Assembly (NCBI GenBank): GCA_019155185.1
Contig: CM032817.1
Location: 13,182,472 to 13,246,471 of the forward strand
Reading direction: 5' to 3'
Length of the DNA: 64,000 nt
Source: Beaufortia kweichowensis
Taxonomy: Eukaryota > Chordata > Actinopteri > Cypriniformes > Gastromyzontidae
Under the pieces are notes generated by a model that saw nothing but the letters and a program-made list of their open reading frames with translations, ran no database searches and was not told the origin of the DNA. Numbering within the stretch: the first letter of the stretch is position 1; every line of letters begins with the position of its first letter. Shown piece by piece: positions 1 through 9,812 of the stretch. Both the position numbers and the translations under genes were made by a program.

Positions 1-82
1 CGTTGCGTATGCTTAGCGTCACAGTCGCTATTGTGGAGCGTGGGCGCTAAGGAGAGACATTCCAGCAAGTCAATACGTCACA
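1..82 (-). repeat. Inverted fragment of unit A promoter-side segment
   Basis: Read on the minus strand, this stretch is clearly related to the conserved segment found in every full array A unit (for example 28470-28550 and 33115-33195). That segment contains GACTTGCTGGAATGTCTCTC, the TTAGCGCC core and the adjacent CACAGT...GACTGTGAC. The match is imperfect and ends abruptly near base 82. This is an older, inverted paralogue of that segment, cut by the window edge. Confidence 0.75.
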
Positions 83-625
83 GGCAATTGTGTTGAGATG
101 AGAGCAAAATCTCGCCAGAACCGATCACGGTGATCACCGCTGAGATGCATGCGGTTAGAAAAGTGTCGAGTTATAGTCCGCCTTGCTCTGATGTCATGCT
201 GGCGTGTCCCAAAGAACTCTCGCGACAAAGCGAGGCTGCTGTGTCGGATTGAGCAGTCGGCAGTATCTCTCCATCGACTGCGCTTATTCCAAAGCATGAT
301 GGGAAGCGACTGACTGGCCGACACAGCTTCATGCTCATTGGCTGAGAATGTCAACTGATACATTTTCTTTATTCTAAGAATTAGATTAGCCATGTATTTA
401 TTTATATTTACATGCGAACTAAGCAAAAACAAAACACGCCCAGTGAAGTTAAGAATTATGACCTGCGTTTATTTTATTTAGTTTTTCTCTTAAGTAGAAT
501 TCTTCCTTGTTGTAATTTTCACTTTATTCTATTGTATGTTTGTGTGAATTAATAAATCAATCCATTAAAATATACATGCACACATACATTTTGTGTGGTT
601 TCATCTGAGAAGTGTCAGGGTCTGG
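83..625. other. No gene recognised
   Basis: This is AT-rich sequence after a GC-richer first 300 bases. A 120-codon open frame on the minus strand (432-70) matches no family I know. It runs into the unit-A-like scrap and has no visible exon borders, so I do not call it a gene. Confidence 0.5.
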
Positions 626-631
626 CTTAAT

Positions 632-832
632 ACAAGGGAAGAAATTCTGAAGAACGTTTGCTACAAAACAGCTTTGACTTGTATTGTATGGAAAAATACT
701 ATGGACATGAAATGGTGGCAGAAACCTGCTTGTTTTGCAAACATTCTCCTAAATTTCCTCCTTTGTGTTCAGCAGAACAAAGGAATTGATGCACATGATC
801 ACAAAACTTTCCTCTTTGGGTGACCTTAAATA
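632..832. repeat. Degenerate cyprinid MITE-like dispersed repeat
   Basis: The pieces GAAGAAATTCTGAAGAACGT, the central GTATGGAAAAATACTATGGA and the right-hand TTGTGTTCAGCAGAACAAAG resemble the arms and centre of a very common inverted-repeat MITE of cyprinid genomes. The copy is decayed and the ends are approximate. The family name is not assigned. Confidence 0.5.
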
Positions 833-1284
833 GGCTAAATATCATTAGTTTAATCAATTAAAGCTATTCCCAAATCTGAACTGTTTAATTAGGGATAACA
901 ATGTCCATTTAGTGCATCATCTGTGTGCTCATTTGCCATTATGGCCTTGATTATAAAACTCATCCACAAAGCTAGCAGTTACAACAAAATGGAGAATGTG
1001 TTAATAACACTAACAGACTCCCCAAGGAGCAATAACATTAACTGTCAACAAAGAAATTGCTGAGAAAATAAAGACTGGTAAGTAAAAAATATTGATGGTT
1101 TAGTGTTACTAATTTCATTTTATTTTGATTGATAGCATTTTTTTACAGATGAAAAATATGCAGCATACATAATGCAACAAGTGAGATCTGCAGCACAGAA
1201 ACACGGTAAGGTATTTGTTAATCACATTCATAAAATGAGCATAGAGATTATTTTATTAATTGTGTTTTTTTTTTTCCTTGGCAG

Positions 1285-1492
1285 ATATTACCCATCATCC
1301 AGCATCTTTTGACCCAGTGTCCCCCTCAGTTACAACCCATCGTCCAGCATCTTTGACCCAGTGTCCCCATCCAGTTACAACCCATCGTCCAGCATCTTTG
1401 ACCCAGTGTCCCTCCAGTTACAACCCATCGCCCAGCATCTTTGACCCAGTGTCCCCCTCAGTTACAACCCATCGTCCAGCATCTTTTACTCC
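1285..1492 (+). repeat. Minisatellite of about 45 bp within the Harbinger Myb-side gene
   Basis: Four to five imperfect copies of a unit containing CCAGCATCTTTGACCCAGTG followed by TCCCCCTCAGTTACAACCCA. The copies differ in length by a few bases, so the reading frame changes between them. It follows a polypyrimidine tract and AG at about 1283 that could be a splice acceptor, so it may have been coding (Thr-His-Arg-Pro-Ala-Ser repeats). Confidence 0.8.
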
Positions 1493-1734
1493 TCAGTGAT
1501 TACTCCTGCCCAGCATCACTTGTTGAGTGTTCTGTTGAAACAAAGGGAAATACATCTCACTCAAGCCTTGCAAACACACAATCCTCAATCCAAACCGTTA
1601 CAATGTCAAGAAACCCAACAAGGTATGTACCAATTCAAAATGCACTATCCAGTATCTACACAAAGTTTCTCTTATCTCTATTATTAAAGTATTAGTACTG
1701 ACTTGTTTTCATAGAATTCACACACAGGACCACA

Positions 1735-2325
1735 CTGCTGCTGCTCGACCTCACACAAAAGTACCTGCATCTGTATTACAAAAACAAAATTGCTTTCTAC
1801 AAAAGCTTGAACAAGCTTTTAAAAGAAAAGGTTACAGCGTCAGTAATGACAAACTGAGAAAAACTTGGCAACATGATAACTACCTATAAAGGGCTAAAGA
1901 CCGTTGTCGAGCAACAGGAGGGGAAAAGTAACTTGGGAGTATTACAAGGTTGGCATGCTTTTATGTATTGCAATTACCGCCAGAATTGCTGGGTTTACAT
2001 TTAAACCATTTTAAATGCATTTATATTTATATTGTTTTACATGTATTCTCACAGCAAATGTAAAGACTTATTTGGGAAATGTGGAGTTGGGAGTGCACCA
2101 TCGGGCACAATATGCTCAACTCCTCTATTCAACACCATCTCATCCCAGACTACAGCTCCATGGCCCTCAACAGCACCGGCATCAAGCTCCCATGAGCGGC
2201 CTCTCAGAAGAGCAACCAGGTCCCTCCACTGGTCTCCCCTTCACAGAAACACAAAGAAGAGACCAATGAGATCAACTTTCTATGATGTTTTTGAGGCACA
2301 TTCAGAAGGAGAACCGCTGCTTTAG
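1735..2325 (+). pseudogene. Harbinger Myb/SANT-like DNA-binding protein relic
   Basis: The translation around 1780-1930 reads KLEQAFKRKGYSVSNDKLRK followed by TWQHDNYL and RAKDRCRATGGGK, interrupted by a stop. This is the pattern of Myb/SANT-like domains of Harbinger partner proteins. A plausible intron (donor after TATTACAAG at about 1948, acceptor TTCTCACAG at about 2053) leads into an open frame to 2325 that begins with a KDLFGKCG-like stretch, as expected at the domain end. The rest of that frame is Ser/Pro/Arg-rich. In living elements this protein binds the transposon ends and helps nuclear import of the transposase. The copy is broken by at least one stop. Confidence 0.5.
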
Positions 2326-2710
2326 AATCACTAGTCTTGCCTGACTTGGAGGCTGTGAAGAAGGCTCAAAGAGAAGCGCCCAGAAGGGTGTTTGAAAAGA
2401 AAACTGTAACCTGCCTTGGAGAAATGCTTGAACAACTAAAAAAAATCAAAATCACAAGAAATGTTAATAGATTCTATTAAAAAATAAAGTATAACTATAT
2501 ACAGTCCATTCTCATGCGTCTCATGTTATATTTATTGTTCATCACACATCATAATAACACCATCACAAAACTTTCCTCCCACACACAGGGCATAATACTA
2601 CATCATTATTAGATGTATTAACTAATTCCAAAACAGTAAATTAAAAAGCTTTGTGCAAAAGAAAGATGTGTTTATGGCAAGGGTTGGAAGGAAGAATGTC
2701 AATGTAATGT

Positions 2711-3600
2711 CTACAGGCAGCCACAAATTGCATCTCTATAATGTGATGCATCATTGTGAATGTGGCCTTCTGGTGGATATGGTTCATCCTCCATATCATC
2801 CGTCTGCTCATCCTCATCTATGTGGTCACTGGATTCCAGGCACATGTTGTGAAGGATGCAACAGGCTGTGACTGCAGAAGAAATGTTCTTCAAATCTTTC
2901 ATGTGAAGACATTTCAATCTCCTGAATTTTGTTTTTAATATACCAAAGGTTGCTCAATTACTACCACGGTGGAATTCAGTTTCTTATTAAACCGTCTTTG
3001 TCTGACAGTCAAGTGGCCATTGTCCCTGTATGGTTTCATAAGCTGTAGCAAAAGAGGGTATGCAGAGTCTCCAATAATATGCATGCCCTCTGGAACCAGG
3101 AATGTGGATCTTCCTGAAGAAGGCGCCCTACCTCTGACAAACGAAATGCCCTTGAATCATGCCAGCTACCAGGGTGACCCACACTGACATGACAGAAACG
3201 CCCTGACTGTCACAGAATCCTGTAAGATTCACAGAATAGAATTGTCTCCCTATTGATATAGGCCACAGGATTCTCACAGTGAGGTTTTACAATAGGAATA
3301 TGGCATCCATCAACCGCACTGAACAGTGTTAGGAAACCCAGCTGTTTTGAATCCTAACTGAGACAGTGCAGGGCTTCTCCTCTGGGCCAAGAGATGTGTA
3401 GTGTGACAAATGATTTCTTACAAGAGAACAGAACTCATGCAGGTGTTTTGAAACTGTGGATTTGGTCAAGTTAAATCTGTCTGCCACTCCTCTATAGGAC
3501 TCTTGGTTGGAAAGAGTCCACAGAGAACAAGTATACTGTTGGTCAGTGGTACCTTGGTCTGCTGTGCATTCATATAGAAAGGGCCAAGTGTATTGATAAG
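2711..3600 (-). pseudogene. PIF/Harbinger DDE_4 transposase relic (HARBI1-like)
   Basis: Read on the minus strand in order, the parts are: a helix-turn-helix-like YRGVADRFNLTKSTVSKHL (about 3500-3440); the first catalytic Asp in VDGCHIPIVKP (about 3314-3285); HPGSWHDSRAF (about 3178-3145); the second Asp in IIGDSAYPLLLQLMKPY (about 3078-3028); the Glu in VVIEQPL (about 2964-2944); and the C-terminal ACCILHNMCLESSD (about 2870-2829), ending at TAG 2711-2713. All three acidic residues of the family nuclease are recognisable, at about the spacing of HARBI1-type proteins. The frame changes several times, including between HPGSWHDS and GDSAYP, so the gene is dead. The frame assignments come from hand translation. 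Confidence 0.85.
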
Positions 3601-3607
3601 CTCCTGC

Positions 3608-3892
3608 ATTAGGAACAGAAAAACATGATTAATATGATAAAACATGGAAACATTTTTATTTCATATACAACAGCACAACAGTTTGAAACAAACAGGGCTT
3701 AAGCCCAAAAAAATAATATTTTAGACAATCAAGCTATGTCCCATAGTACATTTACGTGCTTTGTTTCACCCCCAGCTCTTAATGCATGGTGTTTCTTTCT
3801 GGAGCATCAGTGAATGTTTGAACCTTTTAATAGTTGTGTTTGAGTCTTAAAATATCTTACTCAGAACAGTGATAAATAAAAATAACATGATT
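3608..3892. repeat. Spacer with fragment of a dispersed cyprinid repeat
   Basis: Bases about 3781-3870 (GGAGCATCAGTGAATGTTTG, AACCTTTTAATAGTTG) resemble a widespread cyprinid interspersed repeat. The remainder is AT-rich with no gene. The B-type repeat starts abruptly at about 3890-3893. Confidence 0.4.
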
Positions 3893-6450
3893 CAAGAGCA
3901 CACAAATACTGTCTTTAACAAACAAGTAAACATTACTCACTCAGTCAATGTGTAAAAAGTTGACCTCGGTAATGCTTTTGTGTTACCATCACTTCATTAA
4001 ACTTCGTGAACAAGTTTGCAGATTTTAAAGTTTTGCCAACTACAAATGAATACACTGCTTATCCATTGCAAGGCAATCAATTTCCAAACATTTTCTAAGT
4101 CAACTTATCCATTTTACAGTGCAAGAGATACAGCCAAGTACTGGACGAGCATCTCGCTGGAGCAGGAGGAGAGACGGAAAAAGAGAGGTTGTTAAAAATA
4201 TCTTAGAGAAAGTGTTTTATAATTTCTCTGAGCTATTTGAATAAGGTGAGACATCTAGAATCTTGATTAGAGTGAACATTTAAGACCATTAGTCCTGCCA
4301 TCTGAACATTTAAACCTGAGAGAGCAACTCTGAGTTTGTTCATACGCAGTATCCCAGCATGCACTGCAGTTATGTGGTTACTGTTATTAAAAAGGATTAC
4401 TGCTTCAGTAGTTGTTGTTGTCATTGGTGTTTGTTGTATTTAGAGTTGTTCAATGAATGATGTTTGCTGACAGTCATTATGATTGAAGTTTGTGTGTTCA
4501 GTAATGGGATCTAAGTGTATGATGCAGTGTTGCTCCTAGCGTCTTAAGCTTTGAAGGTTTCTCAAAGTCTGATTTCTTCACAGAGTGTCACTGAGAAACA
4601 GAGCGAAATGGTGAAGGAGGAGACAAGTAAGGACGAAGAAAAGAGAACGATGACTTCATCTGATGACAACAGACTCGTGTTTTCAGTAGCAGAGCCGTTG
4701 TTAGTTAAAGAGGCATCTGCCCCTCCAACACCGGCGACTGAGATCAGAGGCCTGCCGTCGATGAGAGAACCAGTGATGGTTAACACGGCCCCTCCATCCT
4801 CGACTCTACGAGCTGGAGAGACCAGACCCACGATCAGACCCTGCCATCGGTGGAAAAACCAATGAGAGTTGACTGGACCTCTCACCGCCGAGACCATCAG
4901 CTGCTGTGATCAGACCCCTGCCATCGGTGGGAGAACCAGTGAGAGTTTACAGGACCTCTCGACACTCGAGACGAGCTGCTGTCGAGATCAGACCCTGCCA
5001 TCGGTGGAAGAACCATCACTGTCTGACAGGATCTTTCAGATGATACCACGAGCTGACGGAATCGAAACACTGCCATCGGTGGTAGAACCAATACTGGTTC
5101 AGGAAAACCCAACGTTAGCAACAGGTGAGATCAGTGTGAAGAAAAGTGTCTGCTAAATGATTGAATGTGAAGTTATATCTCTGACACGTTCTCTGTCTCT
5201 TCAATCCTCAGTGGAACAGAAACCGGTGATTCAAGTGAATTCTCTCAGCCAAATTCCTTGGCGTGCTGAAGTAAAGCCACAGCCAGTTACCTCACTGTTT
5301 GAATCGGCTCAACAACTCGTCCTGATGGACATTGACATCGAAAATGAGTATGTGGAGTACACAGGGAGGACCATCTCATCCGATGAAATGAAGAACAAAG
5401 AGCAAAACCGCACGAGTTCGAGATGAAGCCAAAAAGAGGAGCGGTCTGCTTGCTCTTCTGGACTGGGCTGAGAAAACGGTCAGCAAAAAGAAGGAAAAGA
5501 GACAAAGGAAAGAGAATGAGAAACTGCAGAGACGGTTGCTGCATCATCGATACCGAACTGATCCCAAACTGAAGCATTTGATCATCAACAGGCACAACTC
5601 CAACTCCTTCTCTAATGTACATTAGTCACACACTGCTTGAATGTTTCAAACCTCCTCCCCTGTAAATAAATACATATTTTATTGAAAGCATAATACAGAC
5701 CTGTGTGTGTTTTTATTGCGATTACTATTTATTACAGGAATTTGTTTACAGGTATGTAAGGTAACGCATTGGACTACTGGGTTATTCAGCAAGTCGTCAT
5801 ATTGCCTAAATTAAGCTTTTAATGATATTAATGAGCAAACAATCAATTAAATGTACAACAAAAAATAAAACACTATTACAGTAGACCCTATGAATAATCT
5901 GCACTTCGTGTTACCTTTTTCTATAGACATTAAATCAGAGACAATCCAACATGTATTCATCTGTTTAAAAATGTATTTATTATTTGTTCGTTTAAATTGG
6001 AACCCTGTGATAATTTCCCCAAGCTCTTACACTCACTGTATTTGTTCAAATGGATGTTATTCTTTCAGTTGATTTCTACGACTTTGCTGTAATGACTGTT
6101 TATAGTCACAAGATGGTGATAATGGCTTAAAAATGTGCTTAATGGTTTTTAATTATTGATAATACTTCATTTAATAATGATAATCAGTGATGATTATTTT
6201 ATCATTTACCATTGTCATTTATTCATTTGAGTTTGATTTATTTTACTAGCAAATGTGTGCCAAATAAAAATATGTTGTACTATTCTCTGCTAAATTAAAC
6301 CATTCATTTAAAAAAACAACGACAACAATAATCAATGTATGTCTTTAGTGACCGTGTACAAGACTTTCTGTATTTGCAGCATTGTTTAAGAGCTCAGATG
6401 AATAAAAATAAAACTCTCTTTGCATTTATATAATTAATAGCCGCACATCA
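3893..6450 (+). repeat. Isolated 5'-truncated copy of tandem unit B (B0)
   Basis: Nearly identical to the array units at 46.2-58.1 kb, but entered a few bases into intron 1 (TGATTCAAGAGCACACAAAT). It therefore lacks the promoter and exon 1. It ends at TAATTAATAGCCGCACATCA, exactly as B4 does, and runs into the same flank F. Confidence 0.95.
4120..5625 (+). pseudogene. B gene copy 0 (exons 2-4, promoter and exon 1 missing)
   Basis: Exon 2 4120-4245 (126 nt), exon 3 4584-5124, exon 4 5212-5625 ending in TAG. Acceptors TTTTACAG, TTCTTCACAG and CAATCCTCAG and donors AAG|GTGAGA and CAG|GTGAGA are canonical. The encoded product is the unknown B protein described at B3. Exon 3 is frame-broken by a shortened C run (CAGACCCTGCC instead of CAGACCCCTGCC at about 4839), and the next motif reads GGAAAAACC instead of GGAAGAACC. 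Exon 4 has the shortened CGCACGAG at about 5408-5415. With no promoter or first exon this copy is not expected to make the protein. A poly(A) signal AATAAA lies about 40 nt past the stop. Confidence 0.8.
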
Positions 6451-6451
6451 T

Positions 6452-6592
6452 AGGGGCAGTTGTAGCCTAGTGGTTAGTGTTGGACTAGCAACCAGATGCT
6501 GGTTCGATTCCCAGTACCAGCAGGAAACAACTGGGGTGCCCTTGAGCAAGACACCTTACCCTTAATCGCTCTCAGTGTGCCACTGGTAACTT
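6452..6592 (+). mobile_element. tRNA-derived SINE
   Basis: The sequence starts GGGGCAGTTGTAGCCTAGTGG (A-box region of a tRNA-like head) and has the B-box GGTTCGATTCCCAGTACC. It continues with the core TGCCCTTGAGCAAGACACCTTACCC, typical of fish V-SINE/HE1-type elements. No intact flanking target duplication was identified. It replaces the part of the B unit that normally follows CCGCACATCAT, so a deletion accompanied its arrival. Confidence 0.75.
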
Positions 6593-6653
6593 TTATAAAA
6601 TGTTTGGGAAACAAAAGCTGTGTTTGATAATGACAGTCGGCAGCTTCTGTTGT

Positions 6654-7323
6654 TCTTCTTCTTTTCCTGCATTATCGCCACCTACTGTATTGGAGTGTGA
6701 ACCAGAGTTTCCCATTTCATAATTATAAAAAAATCCTGTTGGATGTTTATTTATTAATTTTAAAGTTTTATTCAGCATGGTATGTCCAACCCTTAATCTT
6801 GTTATAATAGTTTCCTCTTTAGTATTTCTTCTCGTCTTCCTTACCCCTCCTACTTCCCTTTGTATTTCATAAAGTTGACGTCCTGTATTTCCTGCATCCC
6901 ATTTTGTTGCCACTCCTTAATGGTATATGTTTTAATTACTGCTTTTGCTTCAAATTTACTAAGTGAGATATTAATAATGTTCTCACTTTCCAAAGCCTGC
7001 TTTGCTAATCCATCAACCTTTTCATTGCCCTTTATCCCCCTATGAGCTGGTATCCACATAAATCTTATCATGATGTTCATATTTTTAAATCTATACAGAT
7101 TTTCATATATCTGTGAGATGTGAATGATTGCAATGACTGTAATGCTGAATATGAATCTGTACAAAGTATAATCTTTTGATTCCAGTGTCTTCTATCCACT
7201 GCAGTGCTGTTGCTATTGCCATCATCTCTACAGTGTATACTGATAAATGATCTGATGTTCTCCTATTATTAAAATGTTTAAGGATGGACAACTAAAAGCA
7301 AAACTTGTTCTCCTGTATTAGGA
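6654..7323 (-). mobile_element. 5'-truncated LINE carrying a C-terminal RNase H domain
   Basis: Minus-strand fragments read VYTVEMMAIATALQWIEDTG, then FMWIPAHRGIKGNEKVDGLA, then TIITRLRVGHTMLNKTLKLI. This is the order of the RNase H domain and following segment of I-like LINEs. WIPAHRGIKGNEKVDGLAKQA is the diagnostic core. The fragment is frame-broken. It ends at the left in a (GAA)n-like tail on its own strand and is flanked by TGTTGT (6648-6653 and 7324-7329), which fits target-primed insertion. The host site is a leftover of the B promoter region: GCTTCTGTTGT on the left resumes as GCAGTTGTACAAAGAC on the right. Confidence 0.8.
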
Positions 7324-7345
7324 TGTTGTGCAGTTGTACAAAGAC

Positions 7346-8443
7346 GGTTGTGGCTAGAGGGGAGACAGCTCCGGCGGAAGTGACCTAAAGTTTTGCGAAC
7401 TCTGTATGAATTACAAAAACAATTAGTGGAGAAATGGCAGCGGGATATTTTCAAAGATTTCCCTCAAAGGGGTGTTTTGAACGCAATTTTAAAGGCTTCG
7501 AGGAGGACACAATGACAAAGTTTATCGTTTGGACAAAGGACAAGGCTTTTGGTGTGGATGGTTAATTCTTTAATATTTATGGATTAATTCTTTACTGTTC
7601 ATTATTGTTCCTTGGGTTATTTCTTTACTGTTTATTGCTGCATTAATACTGTTCTTTGGGTTAATCACAATCCAATCATTTGGTAATGAATTAAATCAAA
7701 TCCAAAAAAATTTTCTTGCTGAAACCTTTTTTCAAATGTATTGAAATTAGTGAATGTTACAATTGTTGGCACTGTGTTTGTGCATGAGTGTTCGAATGTT
7801 GTTGTTGTTGTTATGGTGGTTGGCATTGTGTCTGTCTGTGTATGCATGAATGTTTGTGTAAAATAAAATGTTTTGTGCCAACAAATTGTATGTTTGCTCT
7901 TTTTTCCCCTATTGTGTGTAGATACTGGTAATTGTAAGTCTAGTCTGCAATAACAGCATATGCAGCCATTTTAAGACATTTATGTTGGGTAGTGGAAGGG
8001 TGTAGTACATGAGGATTTGACACATGAGTACTCTCATACAAACACAATTTACCAATTTTATTAATGACTTTTATTTAAAAAAAAAAAAAATATTTATAAA
8101 ACGGATTGTTTCGATTATGAATTCTGATTGCCTGAGCCCTCGTTCTCTTCAACATCATGGAGGGAGACAGACTTGTCACAAATTAGGCTGATTAAAGCTC
8201 TTAAAACTGTTCATTTATTTCACCTTATTTTATGTATTTTTTGGTGTTAAAGCTTTCGTTTTGTATTTATTTTTGTTATATACATGCACAAATGGTGCCT
8301 TGGCATTAATTAATAATAAGAAAAAATAGTTCTCTACTTGTCTTCTTAAGCTGTTCGTTTCATTTTTCCGAGATTTTGCGCCAAGATCCAACGAGATTTT
8401 GTGCCGCTTCCGGCCGGAGCTGTCTCCCCTCTAGCCACAAACC
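7346..8443. repeat. 1.1-kb segment bounded by inverted repeats (~36 bp)
   Basis: The left arm (7346-7380) contains GGCTAGAGGGGAGACAGCTC. The right arm (8407-8443) is its reverse complement, each with a one-base difference from perfection. In the second copy (59003-59038 and 60064-60099) both arms are perfect over 36 bp. Each arm includes the ETS-type motif CCGGAAG. A 43-codon frame starting MAAGYFQRFPSKG (about 7434-7564) lies inside and is not recognised. This could be a non-autonomous DNA transposon or a folded-back promoter duplicate. Confidence 0.6.
7570..8340. other. AT-rich interior, nothing recognised
   Basis: Low-complexity AT-rich DNA with simple repeats such as (TTG)n at about 7799-7812 and poly(A) at about 8076-8090. 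No supported gene or RNA on either strand. Confidence 0.5.
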
Positions 8444-8887
8444 CCGAAAGAACGAGAGAAACTACCACCTCGAGAAGTCTGATGATGAGAATCTGAGCTG
8501 AGTAGGTATGCAACAATGAAATGTTGTCCAATTGAGTACTCACTCTAAATGACTGCCTATGTACCACAATAAAGCCTTATTCATAGACCAGTGTTTAAGA
8601 TTTGACCTAGGTAGGTTGATTGATATTTTGATTAGAATGGTATTAAACTAATTCTTAACTGAAACCTAGCCTATGTTGTGAAAAAGTTGTACTGTTTAAG
8701 CACTTTATTTGTTTCTGATGGACCATGTGGTGAGAGGCTTTGAATGAAGAATAATATCCCTCCCTAACTAATCTTGTGTCGTTTTTGGCTGAACATAAAT
8801 CATCAAGTGCTCTTGAGAATACAATTATTCACAACGCCAGGACTGCAGATACCTTAAGTCTACTCCTTTCTGCAAACGTACCTAAAT
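8444..8887. other. No gene recognised
   Basis: The spacer between the right inverted arm and the U2-like hairpin. A TGATGA...CTGAGCTGA run near 8480-8502 resembles C/D boxes, but the spacing is far too short for a snoRNA. Confidence 0.5.
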
Positions 8888-9015
8888 GGAGGTGGAAGCC
8901 CCGCTTCCACCTCCGTGTCTCAAAAATCCATTTAATATATAGTCCCCGGATAGGGAACGTATCAGATATTAAAGTGATAAGAACAGATACTACACTTGAT
9001 CTTAGCCAAAAGGCC
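8888..9015 (-). pseudogene. U2 snRNA-like fragment fused to a hairpin
   Basis: On the minus strand, 9015-8900 reads GGCCTTTTGGCTAAGATCAA, then GTGTAGTATCTGTTCTTATC, then CTATCCGGGGAC and AAATGGATTTTTGAGAC. This covers U2 from its 5' stem, through the GUAGUA branch-site pairing segment, to the Sm-site region. The first ten or so U2 bases are absent. After GGAGGTGGAAGC the sequence folds back on itself (perfect 12-bp arms at 8888-8914) instead of continuing into stem-loops III and IV. It is therefore a truncated, rearranged U2 pseudogene. Confidence 0.85.
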
Positions 9016-9039
9016 TAGGGTCTGGCAGCAGACAAGATG

Positions 9040-9228
9040 CAAAGATACACTCTCAGCCGCGCATGCGCACTAAGACAAGATGCGCTCTCAGCCGCGCATG
9101 CGCACTAAGACGACATCCACTCTCAGCCGCGCATGCGCACTAAGACAAGATACACTCTCAGCCGCGCATGCGCACTAAGACAAGATGCACTCTCAGCCGC
9201 GCATGCGCACTAAGACAAGATACACTGC
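9040..9228 (+). repeat. Minisatellite with GCGCATGCGC palindromic core
   Basis: Five copies of a 38-39-bp unit, ACTCTCAGCCGCGCATGCGC followed by ACTAAGACAAGAT. It is GC-rich within an AT-rich setting and followed directly by alternating TATATATGTATATATA. The palindrome contains an NRF1-like GCGCATGCGC. Confidence 0.9.
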
Positions 9229-9254
9229 CGCACATATATATGTATATATACACA

Positions 9255-9555
9255 CATACTACCGCTCAAAAGTTTGTGATCTGTAATTTTTTCTTTTATT
9301 TGATTTTAATTTTTTTATGCTTATCAAGGCTGAATTTATTTGATGAAAAGTACAGATGCCAAAAATACAGTATTGTGAAATATTATTGCAATTCGAAAAA
9401 AAGTTTTGTATTGTAATATATATTTTTTTAAATGTATTTATTTGTCATGCAAAGCTCAATTTTCATACTCCAGTGTTCAGTGTCACATGATCTGTCAGAA
9501 ATCATTCTAATACGCTGATTAATCATCAATGTTGGAAACAACGTAATTCTTTTTA
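9255..9555 (+). repeat. Abundant cyprinid dispersed repeat, partial copy
   Basis: The stretches ACCGCTCAAAAGTTTGTGAT, CAAGGCTGAATTTATTTGAT, TACAGTATTGTGAAATATTA and CAGTGTCACATGATCTGTCA closely follow a very common non-coding cyprinid repeat, normally starting ACCGTTCAAAAGTTTG. The family name is not assigned. Its presence is the best single hint for a cyprinid genome. Confidence 0.75.
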
Positions 9556-9812
9556 TAGCCTGTTATAAATTTATTCTAAAATAAAAAATAAAAAAAGAAC
9601 AGAATGTATTCCTATTAAATTCTTAAACGTCTAGAAAAATGTATTTACTTACACATTTTAGCAAATGAGCACATATCCCGAATACAAATATTAATTTTTC
9701 AACAAAAAATAAAAATATTATACTAAACCTTTGAAGTGTAGTTGAAAGTATTAAAATAGAAAACTGATATTTTAAATTGCAGTAATATTTCACAATTTTT
9801 AGAGTTTTTTAT

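Larger units (their letters stand above)
890..3607. mobile_element. Decayed PIF/Harbinger DNA transposon (two-gene type)
   Basis: A minus-strand DDE_4 transposase relic (2711-3600) faces a plus-strand Myb/SANT-like partner gene (about 1735-2325). PIF/Harbinger elements typically encode both a nuclease and a Myb-like DNA-binding protein. Terminal inverted repeats and the expected 3-bp target duplication were not identified, so the outer ends are approximate. Frameshifts and stops in both genes mean the element is not autonomous. Confidence 0.75.
6451..9812 (+). repeat. Flank module F, first copy
   Basis: Nearly identical to 58086-61475. Its contents in order are a SINE, a LINE fragment, a segment bounded by inverted repeats, a U2-like fragment, a minisatellite and a dispersed repeat. 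It joins unit B on its left and unit A on its right. The second copy has the same joins as far as the assembly gap. Confidence 0.95.

Noticed and set aside
4562..4897. Minus-strand frames opposite B exon 3
   Set aside because: They are shadows of the repeat-coding exon; the plus strand has the splice sites and phases.
8475..8502. C/D-box snoRNA (TGATGA ... CTGA)
   Set aside because: The boxes are only a few bases apart and there are no terminal stem arms.
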